From the NCBI GenBank assembly GCA_018266455.1, contig JAFEAJ010000039.1, positions 1 through 42,777 on the forward strand: a stretch of 42,777 bases of DNA. Reading direction: 5' to 3'. A model generated the notes under the pieces. That model did no database searches, was not told the origin of the DNA, and was given only the letters and a program-made list of their open reading frames with translations. Made by a program: the position numbers and the translations under genes. This stretch comes from Bacteroidota bacterium. GTDB lineage: Bacteria > Bacteroidota > Bacteroidia > Chitinophagales > Chitinophagaceae. Shown in pieces: positions 17,624-27,029 of this stretch. Every line of letters begins with the position of its first letter. Positions within the stretch are counted from its first letter, which is position 1.

Positions 17624-18766
17624 ATGAGCAATAACAAAACAGAAAATTCAAAACAGATTGCGTTTGTATCAAATAGTGCCTGGTCTGTTTATAATTTCAG
17701 GTTAGATGTTATCCGTTACCTTCGCCAGCAAGGTTATGGCCTGATTGTGATTGCACCTGGCGATGATTATTCCTCCCTGCTTATGGATGAAGGGTGTGAG
17801 TTTATTAATATACAGTTCAATAACCGTTCAGAGAACCCGCTGCTTGATTTAAAACTTTATATTGAGCTCAAAAAAATTTATGCTCAAAAAAAGCCTGCAT
17901 TTATTTTTCATTATGTCATCAAGCCAAATATTTATGGTTCATTAGCTGCTGCGGCTTGCGCAATAAAATCAGCAGCAGTGGTAACGGGGCTTGGTTATTC
18001 TTTTGCAAGAAAGAACTGGCTCTATAAAATTGTCAGAAGTTTATATAAAAGGGCGCTGCGCAAAACCAACGAGGTATGGTTCCTGAATAATGAAGACGCC
18101 AAAGCATTTATCAGCGAAAAAATTGTTGATATAAAAAAAACAAAAGTACTGCCTGGCGAAGGCATCAATGTACATCATTTCTCCCATGATTTTGGCGGCC
18201 CGAAAAGAGGCAACGCAAGATTTGCCTTCCTGATGAGCGCCCGCCTGCTGAGGAGCAAAGGGCTTGCGGTGTATGCAGATGCTGCAAGGATCATCAGGAA
18301 CAAAGGGTATGATGCGGATTTCGATCTGATCGGTTTTTTTGAAGAGCATCATCCTGATTCAATTGCTGAGCAGGAGCTAAAACAGTGGGAAGAGGAGGGG
18401 CTGGTAAAACATCATGGATTTGCCAAAGATGTGCGCCCTTACCTGGAGAACGCGGATTGCTTTGTATTCCCATCTTTTTATAATGAAGGCGTGCCCCGTT
18501 GCCTGATGGAAGCAGCCAGCATGGAGCTCCCTATTATCACTTCACTCAACCGTGGCTGCAAAGAAGTAGTGCTAAACAATTCCAATGGCTATATCTGCAA
18601 CCCTAATGATCCTTTTGACCTGGCAGACAAGATGGAAAAAATGATGGCCCTTTCGCCGGAAGAAAGAGAGCGCATGGGCAAAAATGGCAGGTTGCTGGTG
18701 ATGAAAAAATTCAATGTGGAGTCTGTGATCAAAGAATATGAAAAAACTTTGCGGAATATTTATTGA
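17624..18766 (+). CDS. Family 4 (GT-B) glycosyltransferase
   Basis: This cytoplasmic or membrane-associated glycosyltransferase of 380 residues uses a nucleotide-sugar to extend a lipid-linked glycan. The N-terminal Rossmann half (about 10-185) begins with IAFVSNSAWSVYNFR, as in PglA/WbpX-like GT4 enzymes. The C-terminal half has ARLLRSKGL near 207, HHGFAKDVRPYLENADCFVFPS at 263-284, and the E-x7-E motif E288...E296 within YNEGVPRCLMEA, which binds the donor. It resembles enzymes that add HexNAc or galactosyl residues to undecaprenyl-linked sugars, but the sugar is not certain. It is divergent from a membrane protein and convergent with a second glycosyltransferase; together they mark a surface-polysaccharide region. 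Confidence 0.88.
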   Translation: MSNNKTENSKQIAFVSNSAWSVYNFRLDVIRYLRQQGYGLIVIAPGDDYSSLLMDEGCEFINIQFNNRSENPLLDLKLYIELKKIYAQKKPAFIFHYVIKPNIYGSLAAAACAIKSAAVVTGLGYSFARKNWLYKIVRSLYKRALRKTNEVWFLNNEDAKAFISEKIVDIKKTKVLPGEGINVHHFSHDFGGPKRGNARFAFLMSARLLRSKGLAVYADAARIIRNKGYDADFDLIGFFEEHHPDSIAEQELKQWEEEGLVKHHGFAKDVRPYLENADCFVFPSFYNEGVPRCLMEAASMELPIITSLNRGCKEVVLNNSNGYICNPNDPFDLADKMEKMMALSPEERERMGKNGRLLVMKKFNVESVIKEYEKTLRNIY

Positions 18767-18812
18767 TACAAATTGCCGAAAGCGTTTCTAAATAATTTTG
18801 CCTCAATTTTTG

Positions 18813-19715
18813 TCAGGCAATCCCCAAAAATTCAAGTACTCCCGATTTCCTGATCTGGTTTTCCCATCTCCAATCGCTCAGGTCAGGGAATGAATATGCA
18901 AAGGAAGAAATGTTTTCCCATGTAAAATTGGACAGGTCCTCATCAAGATAAAAAAAATTCCCGCCGCATTTTTTTTGGAATGCCCTTACCCATTTGTAAT
19001 TGCTTGTAATAACAGGAATTCTTAATGCTGCATATTCCAGCAGTTTGGTTGAGGTTTGCTGATTGTGGGGTTCTTCGTCCACCCTGAAGTCTATGGCAAA
19101 TCTTGACCTGCTGATTTGCACAGGCATTTGCGAATGAGCGAAGGCGCCTGCAAAACGGATATTGCTGTATTGCTGGTGGTTTTTTGCCAATTGGCCATAA
19201 TGGCGGCTAATAACGAGCAGGCTCTTGTTTTTTAATCCTCCTGTGGAAAAACATTGAAGCAGCTTATTTATTTTCCTGTCGGCACTAACGCTGCCGGCAT
19301 ACACAAAATCAAATTCTTTTTTTATAGCGCGCTGATTGAAATGAAGAAAATCGCTGCTCACTCCCATATCGCGGAAGCCGAAGGGCACTTTATCAGTGAA
19401 CCTGAATTTCTTTTTTACATATTCATTCAGGAAAAGACGGTAATCCGGCTTTGCAGACAAGATTTTTTTTGAATGGTTTTTGATGGATTGAAAAGTGCCT
19501 GTGGATGCTGAGGCATACTCATGTATCCTGATTGCTCCATGTTTTCTTTTTTCCATATCGGTCCCCATAAAATGCCATTCCACATCTGCATTCATGTTGC
19601 CGGCTGAACCCGGCTTCGCCACCATTGTTTCAATATGGAGCGCAGAGAAAAAATTTTGGTATGCTTCTACCTCGGGCAAAAAAGCCTTTTGGGGATGGAC
19701 AAAAACAATCTTCAT
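18813..19715 (-). CDS. Glycosyltransferase-like protein (GT-B fold)
   Basis: This 300-residue protein is shorter than usual GT4 enzymes. The C-terminal half carries the recognisable donor-side pattern: FDFVYAGSVSADRKIN (about 135-150), NIRFAGAFAHSQMPVQISRSRFAIDFR (about 183-209), and QQTSTKLLEYAALRIPVITSN (about 220-240), where Lys-Leu-x-Glu-Tyr replaces the E-x7-E of standard GT4 proteins. The N-terminal half (MKIVFVHPQKAFLPEVEAY...) is weakly conserved. It probably transfers a sugar during surface-glycan synthesis, judged also by its neighbours. The gene is convergent with the preceding glycosyltransferase (46 bp gap) and divergent from purL (77 bp). Acceptor and sugar are unknown. Confidence 0.7.
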   Translation of the reverse strand: MKIVFVHPQKAFLPEVEAYQNFFSALHIETMVAKPGSAGNMNADVEWHFMGTDMEKRKHGAIRIHEYASASTGTFQSIKNHSKKILSAKPDYRLFLNEYVKKKFRFTDKVPFGFRDMGVSSDFLHFNQRAIKKEFDFVYAGSVSADRKINKLLQCFSTGGLKNKSLLVISRHYGQLAKNHQQYSNIRFAGAFAHSQMPVQISRSRFAIDFRVDEEPHNQQTSTKLLEYAALRIPVITSNYKWVRAFQKKCGGNFFYLDEDLSNFTWENISSFAYSFPDLSDWRWENQIRKSGVLEFLGIA

Positions 19716-19792
19716 CAGGCAAAATTAGCTGGTGATAAAATTATAAAGAACATTGATGCGCTGTTTGTAATTTCGCCCTTTCTGAAAAATTT

Positions 19793-22027
19793 ATGGAAAT
19801 AACAGCGCAAACAGCCGAACAACTTAGACTTACAGCAGAAGAATTTGAGCTCATCAAACAAAAACTGGGCCGTGTGCCGAATTTCACTGAGCTATGTGCC
19901 TTTAGTGCCATGTGGAGCGAGCATTGCAGCTATAAAAATTCTATAAAGTGGCTTAAGACATTGCCACGTGAAGGAAGCAGGATGCTGGTAAAGGCCGGTG
20001 AAGAGAATGCAGGCCTGATGGACATTGGCGATGGCCATGGCGTTGTTTTCAAGATCGAATCTCACAATCACCCGTCAGCCATTGAGCCTTTCCAGGGAGC
20101 CGCTACCGGGGTGGGGGGCATTCATCGAGATATTTTTACGATGGGCGCAAGGCCAATCGCTTCATTGAATTCTTTGCGTTTTGGCAGCCTGAAAGAAGCA
20201 AAAACACAGCATCTCTTGTCTGGGGTGGTTCATGGCATTGGCCACTATGGCAATTGTTTTGGTGTGCCTACAGTTGGCGGAGAAATTTATTTTGAAGGTT
20301 GTTATCATACCAATCCATTGGTAAATGCCATGAGTGTTGGTATTTTAAAAAATGGCGAAACAATTTCTGCGACGGCAAAGGGAACAGGCAACCCGGTAAT
20401 GTTTGTAGGAAGCGCGACCGGTAAAGATGGAATTGGGGGAGCTTCTTTCGCATCTGCTAATATTACCAGGGAAAGCGTGGAAGAACTGCCTGCTGTGCAG
20501 GTGGGCGATCCTTTCCAGGAAAAAAAATTATTGGAGGCTTGCCTGGAAGTGATCGCAACCGGAGCAGTTGTCGGTATGCAGGATATGGGCGCTGCAGGAA
20601 TTATATGTTCAACATCTGAAATGAGCGCCAAAGGAGAAGTGGGCATGCGCATTGACCTTGATAAGGTGCCTACCAGGCAAAAAAATATGAAAGCATGGGA
20701 AATCCTGCTCAGTGAAAGCCAGGAGCGCATGCTGATGGTTGTTGCAAAAGGCAGAGAAGATGAAGTGACAAAGGTTTTCACAAAATGGGACTTGCCATGC
20801 TCAAAAATTGGGGAAGTAACGGGCGATGGCATTTTGCAGTTTTACCTGCATGGCGAACTTGAAGCTGAAATTCCGGCGTACGAACTGGTGCTTGGCGGCG
20901 GCGCTCCTCAATACAGCAGAGCGTATAAAGAGCCTGCTTACCTGGAGAAAATCAAATCTTTTGATGCTTCTGCTATCGAAGTGCCCGATGATTTGAAGGC
21001 CGTTGCTGAACAGGTCATTTCAATCCCAAATATCGCGTCAAAAAAATGGATTGCGGTGCAATATGACAGCACCGTTGGTGCTGCCAATTCTTCTACAAAC
21101 GAGCCGAGCGATGCAGCTGTCGTCCTGGCGAAAGGAACAAAAAAGGCTTTGGCAGTAACTACTGATTGCAACAGCCGTTATGTTTTTGCTGACCCTTATA
21201 AAGGCGCAATGATTGCAGTTGCTGAAGCTGCAAGAAACATCGTATGCAGCGGGGGGCAGCCATTGGGCGTTACCAATTGCCTGAATTTTGGGAATCCTTA
21301 TGACCCAGAAGTATATTATCAATTTGTGCAGGCTGTGAAAGGCATGGGGGAAGCATGCAGGAAATTCGATACACCGGTAACGGGCGGCAATGTAAGTTTC
21401 TATAATCAAAACCCTGATGGCGCAGTATATCCTACGCCAACAATAGGTATGGTGGGCTTGCTTGATTCCGTAAAAGATAAAATGACCCTCGATTTTAAAG
21501 AAGAAGGCGATTTGATTTTTTTGATAGGCAGGAGCAATAATGATATTGGCTCATCCGAATACCTTCATAAAATAAAAGGAATTGAATTCAGCCCCCCGCC
21601 ACATTTTGACATCAATGAGGAATATGAGCTCCATGGAAAAATAAAAGAACTTATAAAAAGCAAGCTGCTCGTGTCGGCCCATGATGTCAGCGAAGGAGGA
21701 TTGTTTGTTGCGCTGGCAGAATCGGCTTTCAAAAACAACCTCGGTTTTGATGTGGTTGCTTCAGATTATAAAATCAGGAAGGACGCTTACTGGTTTGGCG
21801 AGTCGCAAAGCAGGGTAGTTGTTACCGTTAAACCCGAAAAAGAAGCGCAATTCAAAGGACTGCTTGGCAACCATCCTTATGAAGCGTTGGGCCTTGTAAC
21901 CAATGGCCAGTTAGAAGTAGATGGTATGGATTGGGGCAATATCCTTTCCTGGAAAGAGAAATACGATAATGCCATAGAAAGCCTGTTGCGCGAAACAGAA
22001 GCAGAAAGCGCACTTGGCGCTTTATAA
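19793..22027 (+). CDS. purL: Phosphoribosylformylglycinamidine synthase, PurL subunit (small form)
   Basis: This purine-pathway enzyme converts FGAR, ATP and ammonia to FGAM. The 744-residue size is the small PurL, which needs separate PurQ (glutaminase) and PurS; neither is in the window. Signatures are SEHCSYK at 42-48 with the catalytic His44, ESHNHPS at 89-95, GAATGVGGIHRDIFTMGARP at 102-121, and a second pseudo-symmetric AIRS-like half with CNSRYVFADPYKGAM and GGNVSFYNQ. The gene sits alone among surface-glycan genes, on its own promoter (TAATTTCG at 19768-19775 resembles the -7 element). It converges on the acyltransferase gene with only 14 bp between stops. Confidence 0.97.
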   Translation: MEITAQTAEQLRLTAEEFELIKQKLGRVPNFTELCAFSAMWSEHCSYKNSIKWLKTLPREGSRMLVKAGEENAGLMDIGDGHGVVFKIESHNHPSAIEPFQGAATGVGGIHRDIFTMGARPIASLNSLRFGSLKEAKTQHLLSGVVHGIGHYGNCFGVPTVGGEIYFEGCYHTNPLVNAMSVGILKNGETISATAKGTGNPVMFVGSATGKDGIGGASFASANITRESVEELPAVQVGDPFQEKKLLEACLEVIATGAVVGMQDMGAAGIICSTSEMSAKGEVGMRIDLDKVPTRQKNMKAWEILLSESQERMLMVVAKGREDEVTKVFTKWDLPCSKIGEVTGDGILQFYLHGELEAEIPAYELVLGGGAPQYSRAYKEPAYLEKIKSFDASAIEVPDDLKAVAEQVISIPNIASKKWIAVQYDSTVGAANSSTNEPSDAAVVLAKGTKKALAVTTDCNSRYVFADPYKGAMIAVAEAARNIVCSGGQPLGVTNCLNFGNPYDPEVYYQFVQAVKGMGEACRKFDTPVTGGNVSFYNQNPDGAVYPTPTIGMVGLLDSVKDKMTLDFKEEGDLIFLIGRSNNDIGSSEYLHKIKGIEFSPPPHFDINEEYELHGKIKELIKSKLLVSAHDVSEGGLFVALAESAFKNNLGFDVVASDYKIRKDAYWFGESQSRVVVTVKPEKEAQFKGLLGNHPYEALGLVTNGQLEVDGMDWGNILSWKEKYDNAIESLLRETEAESALGAL

Positions 22028-22041
22028 TAAATTTATGGGAA

Positions 22042-23151
22042 TCAGTTCCCGAATTTTTCTTTCAGCCGTAAAAAAGGAAGCTCCAGGTATTTGTACGATA
22101 TGGTGCTCACCGCAACCGTAAGCACAAAGCTTGTTATCGTCAGCAGAAAGTAATTGCCGTTGTTATCCAGGCTGATATTTGTTTTTTTCATGATTGACAC
22201 CAGTGGCAATATCACTGCTAAATGATACACATACAGGCCATAACTGATTTTCCCCAGCCTGGAAAAAATATTCTTCTCTGTAAAATGGATGAATGTCCTA
22301 TGAGTGCCGACTATCGTGATGAGCCCCGCGAAAGCAACTGCATAAATTATCGGGATATATAATGCGCCTGTTCTTTCAATATCCATGTATTGGTTAAAAC
22401 AGAAAAGGGCCAATCCTAAAAGGAGAAACATGTTGAGCAGGGCAGGCGGTGCTAATTTTATTTTTTGGTTCAGCCAGCCGGGTTTATAGGCAATCAGCCA
22501 GCCTCCGATACCGCCCGCACAGAAATAATCAAGATTGGATAGCACGTCAATATCATAATAGCTGTTTAATGGAAAATGCCGATAGAACCCAATGCGGTAA
22601 GCAATGCCGAACAGCCACAACAATGCCAAAATTTTAGGCAAATGCCTGATTGGGGCAAGCGAAAGAACAAAAAACCATAGTATGTAAAAATGTTCTTCCA
22701 CACAAATAGACCAGAGGGCCCGCAGCGGGGCGCCCCTCGGAAAATCGTTGTGCAGGATCATTTGATAGTTTTCAAGAAAGCTAACCGAATAAAATACATT
22801 TGGGCGATACCCGCCAGATGAGCCAAGCTGAAATGTTGATGTGATAAAGTTGTAGAAGTAAGCAATGGAGATGCCCGCAAAAAAAAGAGGCCAGATACGT
22901 AGTGAGCGCCGCAGGAAATAATGAAACCCATTTATTTTCCCGAAATGTATTTTTTCATAAACGAGCAAATAGGTTATCAGGAAACCACTTAGTACAAAAA
23001 AAAAGTCAACACCGATCCCTCCTCCGTCTGAAATCAATTTGCGCCAAAACTGATTACCTTCGCGAAGCGGAAGATGAAGAAGGAACACACGAAAAAATGC
23101 AAAAAAACGCAAAGCATTAAAACTATGGAATACCAGGCGGCTTTTCGTCAT
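22042..23151 (-). CDS. Acyltransferase 3 family membrane protein (OafA/YrhL-like)
   Basis: This inner-membrane protein of 369 residues with about ten membrane segments belongs to the AT3 family, which moves acyl groups, often acetyl, onto surface sugars. Seen: FNALRFFAFFRVFLLHLPL at 12-30 with the conserved arginine and His26, GGGIGVDFFFVLSGFLITYLL at 43-63 (family signature with the F-F-V-L-S-G-F core), RRSLRIWPLF near 87, and SICVEEHFYILW near 147. There is no C-terminal SGNH domain, so it is the short type. It is divergent from hldD with only 29 bp between starts, in a region of LPS and glycan genes; O-acetylation of LPS or a capsule is the likely role. Confidence 0.9.
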   Translation of the reverse strand: MTKSRLVFHSFNALRFFAFFRVFLLHLPLREGNQFWRKLISDGGGIGVDFFFVLSGFLITYLLVYEKIHFGKINGFHYFLRRSLRIWPLFFAGISIAYFYNFITSTFQLGSSGGYRPNVFYSVSFLENYQMILHNDFPRGAPLRALWSICVEEHFYILWFFVLSLAPIRHLPKILALLWLFGIAYRIGFYRHFPLNSYYDIDVLSNLDYFCAGGIGGWLIAYKPGWLNQKIKLAPPALLNMFLLLGLALFCFNQYMDIERTGALYIPIIYAVAFAGLITIVGTHRTFIHFTEKNIFSRLGKISYGLYVYHLAVILPLVSIMKKTNISLDNNGNYFLLTITSFVLTVAVSTISYKYLELPFLRLKEKFGN

Positions 23152-23180
23152 AATAATTCATCCAAATATCTGATTTAAGT

Positions 23181-24164
23181 ATGATCCAGAAAAATAGCTC
23201 AATAGTTATTACCGGCGCGGCTGGCTTTATTGGCAGTTGTCTTGTAGAATATTTGAATTTCAAAGGATATCATAATTTGATTTTGGTAGATGAGTTTAGC
23301 CGGGAAGACAAAAAGCCAAATTTCGAAAAGAAGAAATTTGCTGCTACAATTGAAAGAGAAGTTTTCTTTGAATGGGTTTTCAAGAACAAGATTAAAATAA
23401 ATTTCATTTTTCATATAGGGGCCCGTACCGATACCACCGAATTTAATTATGCAGTGCATCAGCATTTGAATGTGGAATATTCGAAAAAGATATGGGAATA
23501 TTGCACTGTTGAAGAAATCCCCCTGGTATACGCCTCTTCTGCGGCTACCTATGGCAAAGGAGAGCTGGGTTATGAAGACAGTCACGAAATCATTCCTTCA
23601 TTGCGCCCTTTGAACCCCTATGGTGTTTCGAAAAATGAGTTTGACAAATGGGTGCTGCATGCTAAAGCACATCCTCCTTTTTGGGCTGGCCTCAAATTCT
23701 TCAACGTTTATGGGCCAAATGAATACCATAAAGGCCGAATGGCCAGCGTGATTTTTCATTCTTATAACCAAATTCAAAAGAACGGGTTTGTAAAGTTGTT
23801 CAGATCGCACAAACCGGGTTATGGGGATGGGCAACAGCTCCGCGATTTTATATATGTGAAAGATGTTATTAAAGTTTGTTTTTGGCTGATGGAGAACCAG
23901 CCCGCTTCGGGCATTTATAACCTGGGGACCGGCAAAGCGCGAAGTTTTGAAGATTTGGTAAAAGCAACGTTTCATGCGCTTGGGTTGCCAACAAAAATTG
24001 AATACATAGACATGCCGGAAGATATCCGGGAAACTTATCAATATTTTACGGAAGCTAAAATGCAGAAATTGCGCAGTGCCGGGTATGCAGATGAGTTTTA
24101 TACGCTTGAAAAAGGAGCCGATGATTATGTGAGGAACTATCTTAGCGGGAACAGATATTTTTAA
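23181..24164 (+). CDS. hldD: ADP-L-glycero-D-manno-heptose 6-epimerase
   Basis: This NAD(P)-dependent epimerase (327 residues) makes ADP-L-glycero-D-manno-heptose, the heptose donor for LPS inner core. It is an extended short-chain dehydrogenase: Rossmann GAAGFIG at 12-18, ASSAATYG at 118-125 and the catalytic YGVSK at 147-151 (Tyr147, Lys151). Diagnostic HldD segments are HIGARTDTTE at 78-87 and LKFFNVYGPNEYHKGRMASV at 171-190, then DFIYVKDV. The start lies 29 bp from the divergent acyltransferase gene. A strong terminator follows, so it is probably monocistronic. Heptose genes hldE and gmhA/B are not nearby. Confidence 0.95.
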   Translation: MIQKNSSIVITGAAGFIGSCLVEYLNFKGYHNLILVDEFSREDKKPNFEKKKFAATIEREVFFEWVFKNKIKINFIFHIGARTDTTEFNYAVHQHLNVEYSKKIWEYCTVEEIPLVYASSAATYGKGELGYEDSHEIIPSLRPLNPYGVSKNEFDKWVLHAKAHPPFWAGLKFFNVYGPNEYHKGRMASVIFHSYNQIQKNGFVKLFRSHKPGYGDGQQLRDFIYVKDVIKVCFWLMENQPASGIYNLGTGKARSFEDLVKATFHALGLPTKIEYIDMPEDIRETYQYFTEAKMQKLRSAGYADEFYTLEKGADDYVRNYLSGNRYF

Positions 24165-24191
24165 TCGGGTATATTTGAATTTATTTGCCCT

Positions 24192-24223
24192 GCATGCCGC
24201 ATTGAGCACGGCGTGCTTTTTTT
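24192..24223 (+). terminator. Terminator of hldD
   Basis: An 8-bp stem with one wobble (24192-24199 with 24209-24216) and 9-nt loop is followed by T7. It is 28 bp after the hldD stop and before proC. Confidence 0.85.
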
Positions 24224-24250
24224 ACATCATTTTCATTACTACAAAAAATC

Positions 24251-25048
24251 ATGAACAAAAAAATAGCGATTATCGGGGGAGGCAATTTAGGCACTGCAAT
24301 TGCCGAAGGGCTAATACAGAGCGGGTTTGTTCTGCCCAAGCATATCCTGATTACAAAACGGAATATGTCCACATTGCACGCACTGGAAAGAAAAGGAGCA
24401 CTGGTGAGCGATAAGAACGAAGAAGCAGTTCGTTATGCCGATTTGGTGATCCTTGCAGTAAAGCCGTTCCAGGTAGATGATGTACTGGCTGCCTTAAAAA
24501 AAGATTTCAATGAAGAAAAGCACGTGCTGGTATCTGTGGTAACAGGTATCAGCATCAAGCACATTTCTGATATCCTGGGAACAAAAATTTCCATTGTCCG
24601 TGCCATGCCGAACACAGCCATCGCTATCCAGGAAAGCATGACCTGTATAGCTGCAAAAAATATTTCGGAAGAAAGGCTGCAGTATGTGCATGAGGTTTTC
24701 AGCCAGCTTGGAAAAACAACTACTATTGATGAAAAACTGATGGATGCGGCTACTGTTCTTGGCGCGTGCGGGACCGCGTTTGCGATGAGGTATATACGTG
24801 CTAATATACAGGGGGGAATTGAAATAGGCTTTGATGCGGTAACCGCTAACCTGATTGCAGCCCAAACAGTGAAAGGCGCTGCAGAACTATTGTTGAAAAA
24901 AGGCGCTCATCCTGAGCAGGAAATCGACAAAGTGACCACCCCTAAAGGTTGCACCATTGCTGGCCTGAACGAGATGGAACACCGTGGATTCAGTTCTTCC
25001 TTGATCAAAGGCCTGGTGGCGAGCTATGATAAAATTGCGAAAGACTGA
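24251..25048 (+). CDS. proC: Pyrroline-5-carboxylate reductase
   Basis: This enzyme reduces 1-pyrroline-5-carboxylate to proline with NAD(P)H, the last step of proline synthesis. The N-terminal Rossmann fold starts at once with AIIGGGNLGTAIAEGL (6-21). The middle holds VRAMPNTA (about 117-124), and the dimerisation/active-site helix has VTTPKGCTIAGLNEME (about 234-249), the PS00521-type P5CR signature with PKG-T-AGL. The 265-residue length is normal. It stands after the hldD terminator and is followed by a long gene-free gap. Confidence 0.96.
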   Translation: MNKKIAIIGGGNLGTAIAEGLIQSGFVLPKHILITKRNMSTLHALERKGALVSDKNEEAVRYADLVILAVKPFQVDDVLAALKKDFNEEKHVLVSVVTGISIKHISDILGTKISIVRAMPNTAIAIQESMTCIAAKNISEERLQYVHEVFSQLGKTTTIDEKLMDAATVLGACGTAFAMRYIRANIQGGIEIGFDAVTANLIAAQTVKGAAELLLKKGAHPEQEIDKVTTPKGCTIAGLNEMEHRGFSSSLIKGLVASYDKIAKD

Positions 25049-25463
25049 TAGAATTTCCTTTGTGCAACGGATAGCAAACTATTTGTCGGAACACCCATGA
25101 CTTTTTGCACCCCAGCCCAACCAGCCATCATTAATCAGGAAATATATAGGCAGCTTTATGCCTTGCCGGTTTTCCAGGCTTCTTGAACCAATCCGGTTTT
25201 ACCGGTTGCAAGTCGCTCGGTTATTGCGTTTAAACTGCATTAACCATCAGTGTTGTGCTGCCATTCTTTCTTACATCGGCCAGGTATTGCCGATGGTGGG
25301 GAAATAGAATTTCGTCCGTCGGAATCGCTGCCAGGTTTTTTGCTAAAGATAAATAATAAGAACTAAAGCTGGGCTTTATTCGTCAAGCCCCGAACCGCAG
25401 TACAGTAGCATTACCACTGCTGATTGCTCCAATGTTCAGCTTCGATATTGGCAAGGCCCTTTG
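25049..25463. other. Gene-free gap of 415 bp
   Basis: No coding frame is supported between the convergent proC and dioxygenase genes. A 6-bp stem (GGGCTT at 25371-25376 with AAGCCC at 25385-25390) could help end transcription, but it lies far from both stops and has no T-run. A CCGGTTTTACCGG motif near 25192 is a small palindrome. Nothing else stands out. Confidence 0.45.
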
Positions 25464-26465
25464 TCAGGGGTTGTTTTTCTTCGTTGCTTCTACATAGTCG
25501 TCTTCGCCAAAATGTAACCTCAATCCAGCAACTTTTCCATTGTCGCCTCTTGAAAATCTTATAAACGTGTTCGTAAATGACCATGATTGAAACTCGTCCT
25601 TAGATACCCATCCAAGCTCGATTGTCGGATAAAATGATAACGCCATAAATAACTGCTCTTTCTTATGAGTTATTTTTAAGTCAAAATCAGTTGCCTCAAT
25701 ACCCATTGTTGTTTTCAAAAAAGTTTGCATATCAAATGGCGCATTTTTCAATGAATACACGCCAATGTATTCTTTAAGCACCTTTTCAGGCAAACTGCCT
25801 TTTTGAACTTCATCTAAAACAAGATTAAATTCTACCTGTTTTGCATTGCCCTTGTCTATTACGGGCCGGGTAATAAGCTGTTGTTCTTCGTGCGTAAATA
25901 TTTTTAAGATAGGGTCTTTCTTGTTTCTTTCTTCACCTTCAAAAAATAATTGTGTTGTAAGTTCATGGTAATCTCTTCTTGACACTTTAAAATGAATATG
26001 CCTCGTTCTTCCTCCATAGGGGGCTGGATATATTGTTTTAAATTTGTATTCCCCAAATTCATTTGTAATTGCCTGCCCCCAGCCTTGAAAATTAGGATCG
26101 TCTTTGTATTCGCTTTTATCGTATTCATGATGATACTTGCCATAGTGGTTTGCTTGCCATATTTCTACTATTGCAGATTGTATCGGGTTGCAGTGTTTGT
26201 CAGTGATCCTTCCAAATACAGTTATGATTTGTCCAATTGCAACCCCTGAATTTCCTTCAATTTGGGTTAAATCAATATCGTGGTCGGCTTGCTTACGGTA
26301 TTTCATAACAGCATAAGGGCCTAATTCTAAAATTGGTGTCGCTTTGCATTCATCGTTAGCCTGGCCTGTAAAAGGAATTGCAAAACTTGTAGAAATAGCG
26401 CCTGTCCCAAGAGTTAAACCTAACTGGTTTATGAATCTTCTTCTGTTAAAATTTTTGTCGCTCAT
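25464..26465 (-). CDS. Tat-exported intradiol ring-cleavage dioxygenase-like protein with DUF3471-like tail
   Basis: The N-terminus has a twin-arginine signal (NRRRFINQLGLTLGTGAI, Arg8-Arg9), so the protein is folded before export. Residues about 45-235 form the beta-sandwich of the protocatechuate 3,4-dioxygenase family: EIWQANHYGKY at 101-111 (ligand Tyr111), PAPYGGRTRHIHFKV at 147-161 (Tyr150, His156, His158) give the full set of four Fe(III) ligands. Such enzymes open catechol-type rings between the hydroxyls. About 100 C-terminal residues (LKEYIGVYSL...) look like the DUF3471-type beta domain attached to serine beta-lactamase-like proteins, an uncommon pairing. The loop between Tyr150 and the histidines is shorter than in classical enzymes. 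Its 78-bp upstream neighbour on the same strand is a haem-binding protein. The substrate is unknown. Confidence 0.85.
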   Translation of the reverse strand: MSDKNFNRRRFINQLGLTLGTGAISTSFAIPFTGQANDECKATPILELGPYAVMKYRKQADHDIDLTQIEGNSGVAIGQIITVFGRITDKHCNPIQSAIVEIWQANHYGKYHHEYDKSEYKDDPNFQGWGQAITNEFGEYKFKTIYPAPYGGRTRHIHFKVSRRDYHELTTQLFFEGEERNKKDPILKIFTHEEQQLITRPVIDKGNAKQVEFNLVLDEVQKGSLPEKVLKEYIGVYSLKNAPFDMQTFLKTTMGIEATDFDLKITHKKEQLFMALSFYPTIELGWVSKDEFQSWSFTNTFIRFSRGDNGKVAGLRLHFGEDDYVEATKKNNP

Positions 26466-26543
26466 GGGATCTTCAATTAATAAATGAGTGCTGATAAAAT
26501 AACCGCTAACAGTCTTCTTTACCTGACAAGGCCATTGCAGGAA

Positions 26544-27029
26544 TTATTTCTTTCTTTCAAGGCTATCAATCGGATATTTTGATTTCATGTCATTCCTGGT
26601 TCTTTCGGCCCACTGGATCAGGGAAGTTTTTTCTTCCTCGCTTAAACGGGCATCCCTATGTACCCAGGTGTAAGAGGCAATCGGCATTTCCCCTTCTTTT
26701 ACCTGCTTGATTATTTCATCAAGTTTGTGGTACTGTCGGTGCAAATTGTAAGAAGCAAATTCATCAAAATTGATTTCGCCCTTGCCTTCTTTGACATGGT
26801 GGTTGAGCCACCAGGCCACTGGCTGTATATTGTTATACCACGGGTAAACTGTATTGTTGCTGTGGCAGTCCATGCAGGCTTTGGAAAGAATGTCTTTCAC
26901 ATTTCCGGGAACGGGAACGGTTTTAGAAATGTTGTTCGGCTGTTCGCCTTCTGCTTTATTTTTTGCAGGATGAAAAAACTGGATGACCGCAAAGGCCATT
27001 ATCAGGAGAAACAAAATTTTTTTGAGCAT
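26544..27029 (-). CDS. Haem-binding domain protein with single CxxCH site
   Basis: This 161-residue protein has an N-terminal hydrophobic segment (residues 4-18) that serves as signal or anchor and one cytochrome-type site, C52-M-D-C-H56, within KACMDCHSNNTVYPWYNNIQPVAWW. That stretch and the HVKEGKGEINFDEFA segment after it are characteristic of the Bacteroidetes haem-binding domain (Haem_bd). It probably binds c-type haem covalently in the periplasm and shuttles electrons or senses redox. It is 78 bp upstream of the exported intradiol dioxygenase on the same strand. An 8-bp inverted repeat overlaps its start codon. Confidence 0.88.
   Translation of the reverse strand: MLKKILFLLIMAFAVIQFFHPAKNKAEGEQPNNISKTVPVPGNVKDILSKACMDCHSNNTVYPWYNNIQPVAWWLNHHVKEGKGEINFDEFASYNLHRQYHKLDEIIKQVKEGEMPIASYTWVHRDARLSEEEKTSLIQWAERTRNDMKSKYPIDSLERKK

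Noticed and set aside
23598..24209. 203-codon open frame antisense to hldD
   Set aside because: hldD carries all family motifs over the same bases, and the antisense product is low-information.
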